A stretch of 64,000 nt of DNA from Bicyclus anynana (Eukaryota; Arthropoda; Insecta; Lepidoptera; Nymphalidae): positions 9,022,501-9,086,500 of the forward strand of contig NC_069086.1 of NCBI RefSeq assembly GCF_947172395.1. The letters run 5' to 3'. A model generated the notes under the pieces. That model was given only the letters and a program-made list of their open reading frames with translations. It ran no database searches and had not been told where the DNA came from. Position numbers and translations under genes: made by a program. Within the stretch, counting starts at the first letter, position 1. Every line of letters begins with the position of its first letter. Shown here piece by piece: positions 11,301-22,800 of the stretch.

Positions 11301-13331
11301 GAAAGTAATGATCGCAGATACCCTGTTCTTTTTACAAAATTGCTTTACTATTAGCATACTTTTAATTTATATAAAATTTAAAAAACTGTCATCATCCCTA
11401 TTATAAATTGACTTCAGAATACCAACCTACCTCCTTTAATACACCTTTAAATCTTTTCCTAGTGACATTAGGCACTTTGCCTTTGGCAAAGGCTGTCTTT
11501 GGAGCAGCACCTTTGAACTGTATAGCATTGCGAGCAGCCATTACATCCCTCTTGAGTTCTGGAGCATCTCCTTCCAGAACAAATACTGGATTTATATCAG
11601 CCAGTATGAGGTAAATAGTTCTAAAGGAAAGGTTTCTGAAAGAAACAAAAAAAGCTTTTAGATGACCAAAAGTAATAAATTGGTAGAAACAGGTTAATGA
11701 AATGAATTTCTGAAGGGTTATTGCTTCTCAAAATTTACTTTTCACAATATTGTGGATACTGAACTTTAATTAAAATTTTAAAGTACAATAATTAAAATTA
11801 GGTAAATCAAACAAGTAAGTATCAAGAATTTGTTTTTTTTTTTCGTTTTCCCATGAAGAATGCGATGTGTCCAGGAAGGATTTAATTTCAAGCCAACACT
11901 GTCTCATTATCATTTTACAATAGAAACACTGAGTTTAGAGGAAATAACATTTTCATATTTGTATTAATATAGAGCATCCCTTTCTGTAGGGGAAAAATGT
12001 ATTATTTTATTTTACCAATTACCTCAAATATAATTTAGGCTGTATATAGTATTCAGTAACATTCTGACTGTCGCACACCCATCCTGCAAGGTCCACAGCA
12101 ACTGTTTCACCTCTTATCTGCAAAGAAGAACAGGCCTTATTACCATTTAGCACTCCATAACTAAATATATGATACTAGCGGACGCCCGCAACTTTGTCCG
12201 CGTGAAACTCGATGTAAACTTTCAACTATCTGTACCCTACCCCTACCCTACCCCTACCCTACTCCTACCTACCCCTACCCTACCCTTACCCTACCACTAC
12301 CCTACACCTATATAAACCTACCCGTCCCCTACCCCTAGCGGATGCCCACGACTTAGTTTGCGTGAAACTCAATGTAAACTTTCAAATACCTCTACTCTAC
12401 CCCTACCCTACCCTACCCCCACCCTACCCTAACCTACCCCTACCCTACCCTACCCCTACCCTACCCTACCCTTACCTTTACCCTACCCCTACCCTACCCG
12501 TACCCTAGCCTAGCCTACCCTACCCCTACCTTACCACTACCCTACCTCTACCCTACACCTACCCTACCCCTACCCTACCCGTACCCTACCCTACCTCTAC
12601 CTTACGTTGAAATTTTTCCTGAATTTTCTTTGCTATAAACCTGCAATGCAAAACCGTGGAAATCGGTTTGTGCGTTCTGGAGTTATAGCGTCAGGAAGGA
12701 AAACCCGACTTATTTTTATATAGTAGATAAATGGATTAAAAGGTTTGATCATTAAATGCTAGCTTAACTGTATAGAGAGAGTAGAAATCCAGTAGCATTA
12801 CTCTGAATAGATTTGCAAAAAGTTGTTATAAAGTCAAAAGAAAGTTATAGAATATTTCAGTATTATAATAATAAATCTATTAAACCAGATAAAAATTTAA
12901 AGTTTTAGTCTGTCTGTTTGTCCAGGCCTGAGAATACTGAGTGATTTATTGTTTTCTGTATTCTGATTTCTGAGGTACAAGCTAGTCTCTGGAACTGCTG
13001 AACCGATTTTAAGATACACATTCATCAATTTAGCTTTATGTTTCACTTTAGGATAGATGAGGTTACTGAGCAACATCTAAGTTACTTTTTACTGCAGAAA
13101 ATAGGTCTCGCCGAATTTGTGGATATTGAACTACGCATGGTCGAAGCCATAGGCATTAGGCATCTAGCGGTCATAATATAGAATAATAAACGTGCCGAAA
13201 TATCTTAAATATTAATGCTAAGAGCGTTATGAGGATATTGTTGCACAGAACAAATACTAGATAATTACCTCATGTAGCGCTTTCTTTTCACTGTAAGGAT
13301 TCAACACACCCCATAGTCCTTTAATACCCAT
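2141..13331 (-). CDS. Gen: Flap endonuclease GEN (GEN1/Yen1 family), 5' part
   Basis: Structure-specific XPG-family nuclease that cuts Holliday junctions and flaps in DNA repair. Exons on the minus strand: 13331-13269, 12117-12023, 11635-11431, 9943-9850, 7571-7422, 3661-3529, then exon 7 (3029-2868 or a tandem copy). All junctions are GT-AG and keep one frame through residue 300. Visible features: start MGIKGLW; XPG-N acidic Asp30 (AVDL) and Glu74 (LEGD); XPG-I residues Glu139, Glu141 (GEAEA) and Asp160, Asp162 (QDSD); then LLCGCDY at 214-220. Exon 7 gives CDRC and CPVC, resembling the Cys-rich insert of fly Gen. The exon 4 donor (T|GTATTT) is weak but gives the best protein join. The gene is cut off by the window edge, so the C-terminal half is not seen. 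Family assignment is firm. Confidence 0.9.
2324..2485 (-). CDS. Gen: GEN exon 7, copy D (intact)
   Basis: Fourth copy, 162 bases, open throughout, with both splice sites. It reads [17 protein letters not shown], then CERC and CPVC, so the Cys pairs are kept. Differences from copy A are a few substitutions (including Pro to Leu and Asp to Glu). It could stand in for copy A without changing frame. Whether it is used is unknown. Confidence 0.75.
2507..2668 (-). pseudogene. GEN exon 7, copy C (in-frame stop)
   Basis: Third copy, full 162-base length with intact splice sites, but the fourth codon of the exon is TAA (TCA TTG TAA TGG), where intact copies D and E read TCA. Downstream it keeps both Cys pairs (CDLC, CPVC) with changes such as THVIN for THARN. 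Use of this copy would end translation at once. Confidence 0.85.
2690..2846 (-). pseudogene. GEN exon 7, copy B (frameshifted)
   Basis: Second copy, 157 bases. It has lost 4 bases after TGGGTG and one base in the stretch before the first Cys codon, so it is no longer a multiple of three, and its frame runs into TAG near the middle. Its acceptor (TACCTACAG) and donor (GTGAGT) are intact. Inclusion would give a truncated protein. Confidence 0.85.
2868..3029 (-). CDS. Gen: GEN exon 7, copy A (first in transcript, intact)
   Basis: 162 bases, entered and left in phase 2, so it is exactly 54 codons and can be duplicated without shifting frame. The acceptor is preceded by CATGTACGTACAG and the donor is AA|GTGAGT. 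It encodes a segment with [14 protein letters not shown] followed by two Cys pairs (CDRC at 271-274 and CPVC at 286-289) and THKGC, close to the same segment in Drosophila Gen. This copy differs from the other four by reading RLLSW and WMSAP where the intact later copies read SLSW and WTSAP. It is the only copy preceded by a normal-length intron (3030-3528, 499 bp). Confidence 0.85.
3218..3260. repeat. Perfect-type hairpin in GEN intron 6
   Basis: A 19-bp inverted repeat with one T-T mismatch and a 5-base loop: arm 3218-3236 (ATGTTATTATGAAGTGTAA), arm 3242-3260. AT-rich intron sequence surrounds it. It may be a very short palindromic element. It is shorter than the usual arm of a microRNA precursor. 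Confidence 0.6.
3662..7421 (-). other. GEN intron 5 contents
   Basis: A 3.76-kb intron with no recognised gene. It holds a SINE-tail piece (about 3690-3790), a widespread repeat end (3840-3965, with CCTTTCACACCCCTTTCGG), an RTE-type tail on the minus strand (about 4055-4173, ending GGGCGTCCGCTAGT), a two-copy tandem duplication (4805-5341), a CpG-rich block (5583-5850) and, at about 7180-7325, a repeat bounded by AACCGATTTCAAAA and TTTTGAAGTCG. I see nothing to name in 5860-7180. Confidence 0.6.
4805..5341. repeat. Diverged tandem duplication
   Basis: Two direct copies of about 220-230 bp with an offset of about 310 bp: 4805-5033 and 5118-5341. Shared landmarks in order are CGGTTTTTATT, TCTTGTTCTAG, TAGCTCTTTGTTGGTTT, TTTAGAATCACAAAA and ATTGTTTCAACCGGCGCATT. 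The order is kept and the copies differ by substitutions and small indels, so it is an old local duplication or two fragments of one repeat family. Confidence 0.7.
7605..7912 (+). mobile_element. tRNA-derived SINE, copy 1
   Basis: The head GTGATAGCCTAGTGGGTATG (A box) plus GGGTTCGAATCC (B box) is tRNA-like. It is followed by a body with CACGTGTCTCAA, GAAGGAAAACATCGTGAGGAAA and CCAATCCGCATTGGGCCAGC, and a short ATGACGACGATT tail. Related copies lie at 35131, 47489, 49670 (minus), 54331 (minus) and 61416. It lies in GEN intron 4. Confidence 0.85.
8060..8945. mobile_element. Transposon-derived block ending in RTE-type tail
   Basis: This block repeats phrases found elsewhere in the window (AAATTTGGCA, AAAGTCCTTCGTTTTTCAAGTTACATTT, AAAATTGGTATGTG, ACCAGAAAAATA; compare 15560-15808 and 36010-36290) and ends GGGGACGAAGTCGCGGGAGTCCGCTAGT, the reverse of the RTE-type head. 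It has no open frame of note and is a decayed interspersed repeat in GEN intron 4. Confidence 0.55.
9355..9745. mobile_element. Mosaic interspersed repeat
   Basis: It begins with TCATCATCATCAGTATCAGCC followed by GGTGGACGTCCACTGCTCAACATAGG, a common lepidopteran repeat start also seen at about 1925-2125. It ends with a block (GCGATTTAGCGTTCCGGTATGATGTCGTGTA... CACCAGGTGAGA-like) that recurs at 3840-3965, 27970-28140 and 63935-64000. It lies just downstream of GEN exon 4. Confidence 0.55.
10143..10672 (+). mobile_element. hAT-like MITE with 8-bp target duplication
   Basis: A 530-bp element with near-perfect terminal repeats TAGAGATGGGCCGAGTA / TACTCGGCGCATCTCTA, flanked on both sides by the same 8 bases CTAATTAT (10135-10142 and 10673-10680). 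An 8-bp duplication with TAGAG-type ends fits the hAT superfamily. Both subterminal regions are packed with ACTCGG / CCGAGT motifs. There is no open frame for a transposase. It sits in GEN intron 3. Confidence 0.9.
10891..11400 (-). mobile_element. MITE family 'GGGATGATGAC', copy 2
   Basis: Same family as 1294-1792, in opposite orientation. The left end is a 25-base palindrome (ATGGGGATGATGACATCATCCCC...), as if a second terminal repeat end had been added. It lies 31 bp beyond the 3' end of GEN exon 3, so it covers the start of that intron. Confidence 0.75.
12118..13268 (-). other. GEN intron 1
   Basis: Apart from the minisatellite element described above, which crosses into exon 2's upstream side, this holds about 650 bp (12620-13268) of AT-rich sequence with repeat-like phrases (GTCTGTCTGTTTGTCC, GGAACTGCTGAACCGATTTTAAGA) typical of decayed lepidopteran transposons. 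No gene is seen. Confidence 0.5.
12176..12620 (+). repeat. RTE-type head plus (CCCTAC)n minisatellite
   Basis: Two successive heads (ACTAGCGGACGCCCGCAACTTTGTCCGCG near 12176 and a diverged one near 12338), each followed by GTGAAACTCRATGTAAACTTTCAA and then imperfect CCCTAC/CCCCTAC repeats, reaching to about 12604. The same head-plus-minisatellite layout occurs at 30855-31285. It is not the insect telomere repeat TTAGG. Confidence 0.75.
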
Positions 13332-13875
13332 TTTTATTTAAACGCTATTTTAGTTTTAAATAAAAATTTAAACCATTTCCTAATTTCGTATTTAACGCTC
13401 TTACCTCGTACCACAGACAACTAATTTTTTTTAACCTCATGATTGACACTGACAGCTCCTTTGAGTATTCTTTGATTGACAGGATTGACAGCGAATTATT
13501 TATTGTTTGACATAGACAATGCACCAAACACCAGAGCCACAGTAGGCCAGAGCTGTAGAGAACGATGAAAAAAAAATTTGACATTGACAATTGACATTTA
13601 ACTCTCTCGATCGAAACTCGAAATACTAATTCCAAAGTAAACAAGTTTTTTTTCGAACTTATCACTATCAACACAAGTCACAATACAAATTATTATTCAA
13701 CGGAATAATTAAGCGATAAAGAATTTTATATCACCATGTATGACGACACTCTCGTAATCGCACATTCGTGTTTACACTCATTATTCGTTAGGGGCTCGAC
13801 GACCAATTTTATCATAAGTCCCGCTTATCAGAAAAGAATTGATTTAGTCTTACTATTGTTAATTATACCCTAATC
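13332..13875. promoter_or_regulatory. Shared promoter region of GEN and MCCC1
   Basis: 544 bp between the start codon of GEN (minus) and that of MCCC1 (plus), which are transcribed away from each other. No repeat from this window is found inside it, unlike nearly all other non-coding DNA here. It contains several TTGACA/TGACAG-like words on both strands and no clear TATA box. That it drives both genes is inferred from layout. Confidence 0.6.
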
Positions 13876-16800
13876 ATGTCGTACTTACATAAGTTTACGA
13901 GAATTTGGTAAGTTTTTTATTAAAATATTAACATTTAATGTTTCATTATTTTTATGAACTAATTAATAATTTTTAAATTATATTCATACGTAGCGCTCCA
14001 ATTTAGGCTGCATCAGCGCTTACTAACAGGGATGATTGCAGCCAAGTGCTGATCTATTTCTTTTTATCTTTACTTTTAACTACAATTAAAAATAACATTT
14101 TCCAACATCCTTTTTCTTTACAATTTATTTGTAAGTTCTCTGACAGAGGTTATAATAATTTAAACTATTCATTACAGCACAGATTTAAATCTTAATTATG
14201 CGGTCAGATTTAACCATGCACAGCAACTCAAGAGTGAAATCCAGAGACGTCACATAGACAAAGTATTAATAGCAAATAGAGGAGAAATAGCATGCAGGGT
14301 TATGAGAACTGCTAAGAAACTAGGAATAAGGACCGTAGCTGTTTTCTCTGATGCTGATAAACATGCTATGCATGTGGAAATGGTAAAAATCTTTTCATCT
14401 ATATAAAAATATAATTGTGGACTACCACTTTTATTTGTTATAACTAGTAGGTCTAGCATTTGTCAACAATGTATCTCAATAAGAAAAATGACATATTGTG
14501 TCTATAGCTCGAAAGTATGTCTCTCTTTTTACGAGAGATTTTATGGTGCACAAGGTTAAAAACCTTGTGATAGGATATATTAATGCCTTTATTTGGATCA
14601 ATTTAACCTATAGTAACATTATTTTTGGATTGGATATGGGATATTATAAATTGTACATAATGGATAATTCTCTTTCCGATACATATTTATAATGAAACCT
14701 CAGGCAATGCATTTTCACATCTGTAAAGTGCATGCCACTGATCTGAGTAGGTACACTGAAAGCGATTGTCATAGAGCCAAACTTGGTCACCCTAAACCCA
14801 CCGACTAACTTTACTAATGTTACTAATGTTACTTTTGCTGAGTAACATTAGAGCTCAGTAATTTACAAAATATGTTTTTGGGAGAGCTTGCGCAGTAGCT
14901 ATCTGAGCTTGTTCCCCTGTCTGCTTTTTACCTTGGTAGGTATCTATACCTAGAACTTATACAAATTCTTACAATCTTTAAGATGAATAGGCATCTTCTA
15001 GGCAATCACATTCTACCTTAAGTCACATCTACAGTTACCATCAGGTGAGACTGTGGTCAAGGGAGAGCTTATTGCCCCTCTTCTACAAGGAGGAAAGCCT
15101 AGTCTTGCAAGTTGTTCATTAAAATAGACTGATGATGGCAATATATTTCGTGATGTTTTCACTATATCAGATAAATCAGTTTTAACTTTTAGGCAGATGA
15201 AGCATACCACATAGGACCAGCACCTTCTAGCCAAAGTTACTTGAATGCAGCAAAGATCTTAGAAGTTGCAAAGAAGTCCAATAGTCAAGCCATTCACCCA
15301 GGATATGGTTTTCTGTCAGAAAATGTTGAGTTCTGTGAAAAATGTGCCCAAGAAGATGTCATTTTCATTGGACCTCCACCACCTGCAATAAGAGATATGG
15401 GTATAAAAAGGTAATCTATACTTTTAATAAAACTGTAACAGGTCAAATTGTATATTTAAGATATTTTGAAAATTTTAGTTGGAGGGCATTATTTGATACT
15501 GAAGCCAAAAATATATGTATTTTATTTTTTGTTTGTTGTCTTGTATTCTATTTGTCGCTAAAATAACATCAGAAGAGGGGAAACAGGGGTCGGAAGTTTG
15601 TAAGGAAGTCTTTAATTTTTTCAAGTTATGTTTGTAAAAATTGGTATGTGAACCAGAAAAATATTAAAAATAACTTTAAAAAAATATAAATTGATTAGTG
15701 GATTATTTATTATGTTTAAAACATGTGAAATATAAAGAGAGTGAAATAAGAGTTGAAATTTTTACATTGATTTCCACATGGACAATGTCCTGGGTGTCTG
15801 CTAGTTAATTATACACACATACACTCTTTTTATATAAAAAATTAATGACCCAATAATATATTAATATTTTTTTATTTATATATTACAGTACATCAAAAGC
15901 AATTATGTCAAGTGCAGGAGTGCCCATTGTGAGAGGTTATCATGGGGAAGATCAAAGTATAGAGAGGTTACAAGCTGAGGCACAGAAAATAGGTTTTCCA
16001 TTAATGATTAAGGCAGTCAGGGGAGGTGGAGGAAAGGTAATTTTTTTTATAAAACACTATTTCTTCATTTTGATTCAATCATGTTAAGTCTATATAAAAA
16101 GTAATTTTACTTTCTCTGAGTACAAAACTACTATAACCTTCTTACTACTGTACTTACTGTAACTCCTTCTTCTTTGTCCTTTTGAGTAAAGTAAAGTTTA
16201 AAGTTTAAATTCTAATCCATGTCTATAAGTTAGGCTTTTTAAGTATCTGCTTGAAAAGTATCAAGTCTTAATATAGAATAGAAAGTGTTCTGTACAGTAA
16301 CATAATTATACTCGTACTTATTTATGTGTTTTAACTTTAATTCTCCAGCTTGACAAGTTTAAACAGTTTTGTATGTCAATTATAATAATTAAGGCTAATT
16401 GTGTCTGTATTTATAATGATAACCATGAATATTATTAAAATACTTTCTTTAAAAACTCGTGCCTGTTCGCGATTATCTTATATTGGCATAGATATTGAGC
16501 GACACGACACAGAGAAAATTCTTTAAAATGGTTATAATAAACAGTTTATGTTGTTCACTAAATTTCAGCTATCTTGATACATTTAAACTAAACAGTGTGG
16601 ACTCATTCCAGGTGAGAACACTGCCTATTGATAAGTTACATTTTATTTACATTTTAGTAAATACCTACCTATATAAGCTTAAGAAAACTGCACAGCACTT
16701 TTCTTGTTTTGCCTTGGTTCACTTTACCATTGTTTCTGACTACTGTAAATACTGAACTATATAAAAATATGATGCAATGATATTATTACTCAGACTAATT

Positions 16801-19800
16801 AGATAAAGACCTGCCTCGCAAGACATTATTTTTCTGTCAAAGCATATGATCAACGATCTTAGGCGATTATAAACACTGTCTCTATAGAATCGATGTTTCA
16901 TGGTTTACAATCGTGTCCGTCGGATAAAAACCTCCGTAAAAATACCTTTTTGTGTAGTTAAATGGTGTAAAAAACTAACAAAAACTGCTAGTTTAGTATA
17001 AGATATGTATGAAATCTAAGCTCGTTTTTCTTAGAAAACGGCAGAAAATTTTGTTCGTGAATTTGGGTGCGATACTAGTCCATATGTATTTAGTCTGAGT
17101 ATTATTATGACTTAAATATAGCTGTTATATATAATGATACATTAGGATAAGTTATTATTCAAAATACTATTTAATAGACGATTGATAAGTCTGATGAAGT
17201 TTGGTGTACCTATATCTATACTATCTATACTAATAATGTCTGTCTGTCACCTTTTCACGGCTAAACGGCTGAACAAAACTTACTTACTAACTATTACTTA
17301 CTTATTGACCCTAAAATTAAAATATAAGGGGGTGAAATAGGCGTTGAAAGTCCTTAATTTTTTGAGTTACAGTTTTAAAAATGTGTTCATAAATTATAAA
17401 AAAATATGAAATATAATGTGATTAAATTTAATTTAAATTCAACCCCTAAAATGGTGAATTAGGGGTTGAAAGTTAAATTGATTTCCACGCGTACGAAGTC
17501 GCGGGCGTCCGCTAGTTCTACAATGAAGTGAACAAAATATGTTTATAGGGTATGAGGATAGCTATGACAGAAGCAGAGTTCCTGCCACAATTGGAATCTG
17601 CAAAAAGGGAATCTCTGAAGTCTTTTGGTGATGACAACATGCTTTTGGAACAGTACATCACAGATCCGAGACATGTAGAAGTTCAGGTAAGTTACATCTA
17701 TAAACAAACTTACTTTAAATATTATAGTTTGGCAAATTCGTTCGTAACAATCCGCAAGGTCCGCGCGGGCCGGGAGGGGGGTAGCGATGGCCCGCGTGCT
17801 CGACTTCATACCCACAAAGTCCTTGCTTCTGTCCCGCGCGCTCGATTTCACATCCGCGCAATCCTTCCCACTCCGCAGTGTATAATATTACATAATTTCT
17901 AACAATTAAATCATAACTTTAAAATAGTAATTAGTATAACTTAAAGTATTTTTTCATAATATATCAACAAATAACACTTATCTGCAGTCTCATCAACATT
18001 AAGTGACAAGGCAGTTTAAAATGGTATCATATTGGACTTAAAAAAGTCTTAAGAAGAACTGGCTGATTTCTACACATCACACCAGATGGATAGCTTGGAT
18101 TTCATTGAAAATAGCCACCGGGAAGTGTACCTCATCGAAAATTAGATCTTCAAGGATCAAAACCTATACCATCTTCTTCTTATTGATGTAGAGGCACTAC
18201 AGGTCTTCAAGAGGTTCCTGTATCACATTCACCCACTTCCGATCTAATAAGATCGCCACTACTAGACTAGACTAGATTTCCCCTCCAATACTTGTTGCCC
18301 GGTACAGCAGCAGTTTAAGACCATCTTGTAATCAAAGATATCATTAATCCTGCCAACAATCGTCATCAAATATATATTTAATTTCAAGGTCTTTGCCGAC
18401 ATGCACGGTAATGCAGTTCATCTGTTCGAAAGAGACTGTTCAGTGCAGAGGCGGCACCAGAAAATCATCGAAGAAGCGCCAGCGGTATGCATATCAAAAT
18501 TGTTTTTTTATTAATCAAGTTCTAAATGCACACAGTGTGAGAAAATGCCCACAACCCATAACTTCATATCTCATATTCGTTAATTGTTGTAATTTTAATA
18601 TTTAGGGCGTTTATATAAAACTCACGCTAACGCTTGCGACTTTGTGCAGTGTCGTTTATACTTTTAACTAATAGACGACACATGCTGCTTGCTGCATGGT
18701 AACTACTGGTACGATTTGAAAAATTCTTTCAGTGTTAGATAGCCCATTTATCGAGGAAAGCATAGGCTATATTTTATCCCCTTATCTCTACAGAAACGGA
18801 AACCACGCGGGTGAGACCGCGCGGCGTCAGTTAGTCAAGAATAAAGTAGGTTACTGATGGTGAAAACCAAATTTCAAATTCAAATATTAGTATAGATATA
18901 GACAATAGATAATAAAAGCAAACAGAGGTTCTGCAGCAAATTCAAAGGAGGATACTCGAATACCTGGGTCATTTAAGGCGAAGCTCCAAATAAGACCTGC
19001 TCCAGATCCAGCAATATGAGTACAGTGTTTCAAAGTAAAATTAGCCTTAATGATTGCTAACCTCCGACAGGAGATGGCACTATTAGAAGAAGAAGAAGAT
19101 AGATAGTAAAGCAGTGACATATGGTTTCATTTCATAGTATCTAAATTATCTATTTTAAATGTTCTGATTTTATTACTAACTAGCGGAGCGCGGAACATGG
19201 GAGCCATGGATTTTTCCGGGATGAAAAGCCTATGTGGTAATCCCGAGTAAAGTCTATTTCCATTCCAAATTTCAGCCAAATCGCTTCAGTAGCCGCAGCG
19301 TAAAGAAGGAACAAAAATACACACACACAAACTAGTTTATGATATTAGTGTGATTTTCCAGCCAGGGCTTTCTGAAGAAACCCGCAAGTCCCTGGGCGAG
19401 GCCGCCGTACGCGCCGCCAAGGCGGTTGGCTACGTCGGCGCCGGCACCGTCGAGTTTATCCTACACCGGCAGACGCACGAATTCCACTTCATGGAGATGA
19501 ATACGCGCCTACAAGTGGAACACCCTATCACTGAAATGATAACAGGTATGTGGTAATGCCTTAGTGTTGTATTGAAATATTACAAAGCATTTTTTTTTTT
19601 TTAGAAATTTTGCCATTCAATTTCACGCCAAAAACCGTTTAAACTTTTTAGGGTCCCGAACATACCCTACAAAACGGAACCCTTATTGTTTGTAATCACA
19701 CTCGTATCTAAATATGTTATATTTGTTTAGTCACCATCAATTTTACATTATTGTTATGAACTGGGACCTTTTGTAAGAACTTCCAAACACCAAGGTCCTA

Positions 19801-22800
19801 AGCCGCCTGCATCCTGCAGCTCCCTTCAAGTCAACAACACAACAACAACCGATTCATGCGTCAGACCACGGGCGCTCCGTGGTTTGTGCACAATAACGAC
19901 CTACATAGAGACCTAGATCTCCCCACAATAGCCCAATATATGAAACAGCTCTCGGAAACTTATTTTGAGAGAGCCGCCACCCACCCCAACCAACTAGTGG
20001 TTGAGGCTTGCAGCTACATCCCCGATATCAACGCTGATTGTAGATCTAGACGCCCAAAAAACGTCCTTTACGATCCTGACGATGACATAACAAACGACAA
20101 TGCTTCCCAGGCAACACAAACACAAGCTACACAGCGTCTTCGCCGGCGAAGACGAGGTCCCCGATATCTGACGTCACCCAGACGTGGGCTTTTTAACTCA
20201 CGATCTCGGGGGCGCCCGGACTGATACACTCAGGCCAAAACACCCTTCCCGAACGGCCCTCTAAGTCGAGGCCTGAGTCTCAGAGGAGACGCCCTTAGAG
20301 AGTCGTTCCGCCCATCTACTCTGCTTCTGCCTTCGGGCCCCATCAGGCGATGCACCTGCGCTCGCCCAAACCCCCCGGTGACGCCGCTGAGGTCCCATAA
20401 AGAGCCTACGGCACTTACACAATCAGAATATAAAACTTCAAGTCAAATGTTGTCAGTCTTGGTGGGCGTCTACTAACATTGCGGTTTCCGGTGGTCGCAT
20501 TTCCAACACCTTAGTGGTCACAGAACAGACAGCGCTTAAAGCTAACGCTTTTAGCAATAGAAGTAGCAAGGGGGCGTGGCCCGCTTAAAGCCAGGTTTGC
20601 GGAACTTCGCAAGCGTTTCCGCTTATCAGTCTGGTTTTGTTTACTGACATTGTATTTTGTTCTGTGACAAAAGGAACAAATAATATTCAACTCTAAAGTA
20701 AGGGTAACATGTTTTTTTTTTTCACTAAATATTATACAGCCAATTACGTAAAGAGTTTATCAGTGTGATGAGTATTATTACAATATACATGTGTTCGTTT
20801 AGGCGATGCCCCGGGTACGCTGGTTTCAATACAAAGAAATAGCACTTTATAATTTGTTATCTCTTATATCAGTGGTGTTTTCTGTAGTGTTACATCAACT
20901 TTCATGGACTATTTAACCTGCCCATTGCCCGGTTAACTTCGCGTCGCGTTAAATTGTCTAAATATTAATTCCAGGTACAGATTTAGTGGAATGGCAACTG
21001 CGTATAGCGGCGGGCGAGCCGCTCCCCGTGGCACAAGAGGACATCGTACGGCGCGGCCACGCCGTCGAGTGCCGGATATATGCCGAGGAGCCGGGCGCGG
21101 GCTTCCTGCCACGCGCAGGCACCCTGCATCGACTGACACAGCCCACACCCGAAGATAACGTGCGGGTGAGCAATGAAAACACATTTACATACATATGATT
21201 ACGCACCATTCCCACACCGGTAAGGAGAGACCACATCCTTGCATGTGCTATGTTCCTTGCATATCTACCTTGCTTCTTCCATTCTTATCAATCCTATCAT
21301 AGAAGTTCGTTTAGGTACTCTCTGTTACGTACATTATTTGTTTCGTATCAATGTCCGGAATCCATCTGGAGAGAAGCACCTGTCTTTCCTTGCCGAATGT
21401 CAGCTAATATCACCTCTCCGATGGTGGCGCCCCCTTGCCCCGACCTATTACCTATGTACAAGTGACCGTAGCGAGCCGAGTGAATGTTCGTCATTAAGCG
21501 TCGTTTTTTCACGCCGTTCACAAGTCAGCCATTGTGATCACGGAAAAAACAATTTATACCTACATATTAGGTGCACATTTTATATTTTCTGTGAGAATAA
21601 ACCTCTCCGAAAATGGAGAACGTAAGTGATTTTGTTAAAAGTGAAATAAAAACGTGCACGTTCTCCATCGTCGAGTTCCAGCGGCAGCGGCGGTAGTGAT
21701 CCTACGAGAAGTCGCAGAGCAGAGCATGTAAGGCTTTGCAAACCGTGAGTTACGTATAGTTTCAATTTTATTACAACATTTTATCACATTTTCAACAAAT
21801 CCTATGAATAGAAATAGTGAAAATACGTGTACAATTAGAGACAAAGCGACGGTAGTAACGATTGATCTTGGCTTAAGACGTCTGCAAATTAGTACGAAAT
21901 TGTTGCTACTTTATAGGAATCTATTTACTAAGGCGAGTCATAATCCTCATGAATTTATTTAAACATCGTTTTAAATACGAGTATTGATAAACTATATATT
22001 GTTGATATGTTCCTTTGTTACGACTTTTCTTCACTTAAAAGAAAAATGTGGGTACCCACATTTTATCATTCACACCCGGAGTTAGTACGAAAGAAAACGT
22101 TTAGAGGTACATAATTATGAAAGAATTGCATTCAAATATACTGGAATGTTCTTTCGCAGCTTTGTAAAACTTCTCAGGTTGCCAAATAGTTGTTTTACAA
22201 GAAAGCGTGACAAATATTAGTAGACTTTAGACTTATTACTCTGAAAGGTCATCTATCCATACAAGTACAAAACAATGGTAGGTGAAATGATTTTATCAAT
22301 TTATTTTTACGTGAAATGAAAATTTTAAATATGATGTTTTGTATAAAATTCCTCCCAAGTGCAAAGTGATTTTCAAAACAAGGGGGGGGGGGGTGGCTAA
22401 AAAACTTACCCTTGATACACTTAGTTCCAGAAACAGAGCAAAACTGTCTTGTTTCTTCATCGTGACATTTCAAGAACAACATCTATTATACTTACCGATA
22501 ATTCAAGCTAACGTAACGAAAACATTACATTACATTTTAAGACGGATGTTTGAGAAAAAAAAAAAAAAAAAAAAAAGAGATTTGAAATATGTGGACCATC
22601 AGACATTTTTAAATGGTGTTCATATCTTCAGACCATATCGTATACCTATTTCAGTTTTAGTTTCTACTCATGCAGCGTTTCAGAAATAAAACGTACACTG
22701 TGTATGTATACTCAATACCTATTAACTTTTGCTACACAGGTATACGTAATGTTTATTTTAGAACTGGCGCAACACAGCTTTGTCCATTTTGGTTTTGGTA

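Noticed and set aside
12236..12604. Telomere-like repeat
   Set aside because: The unit is CCCTAC-like, not insect TTAGG, and is attached to an interspersed element head.
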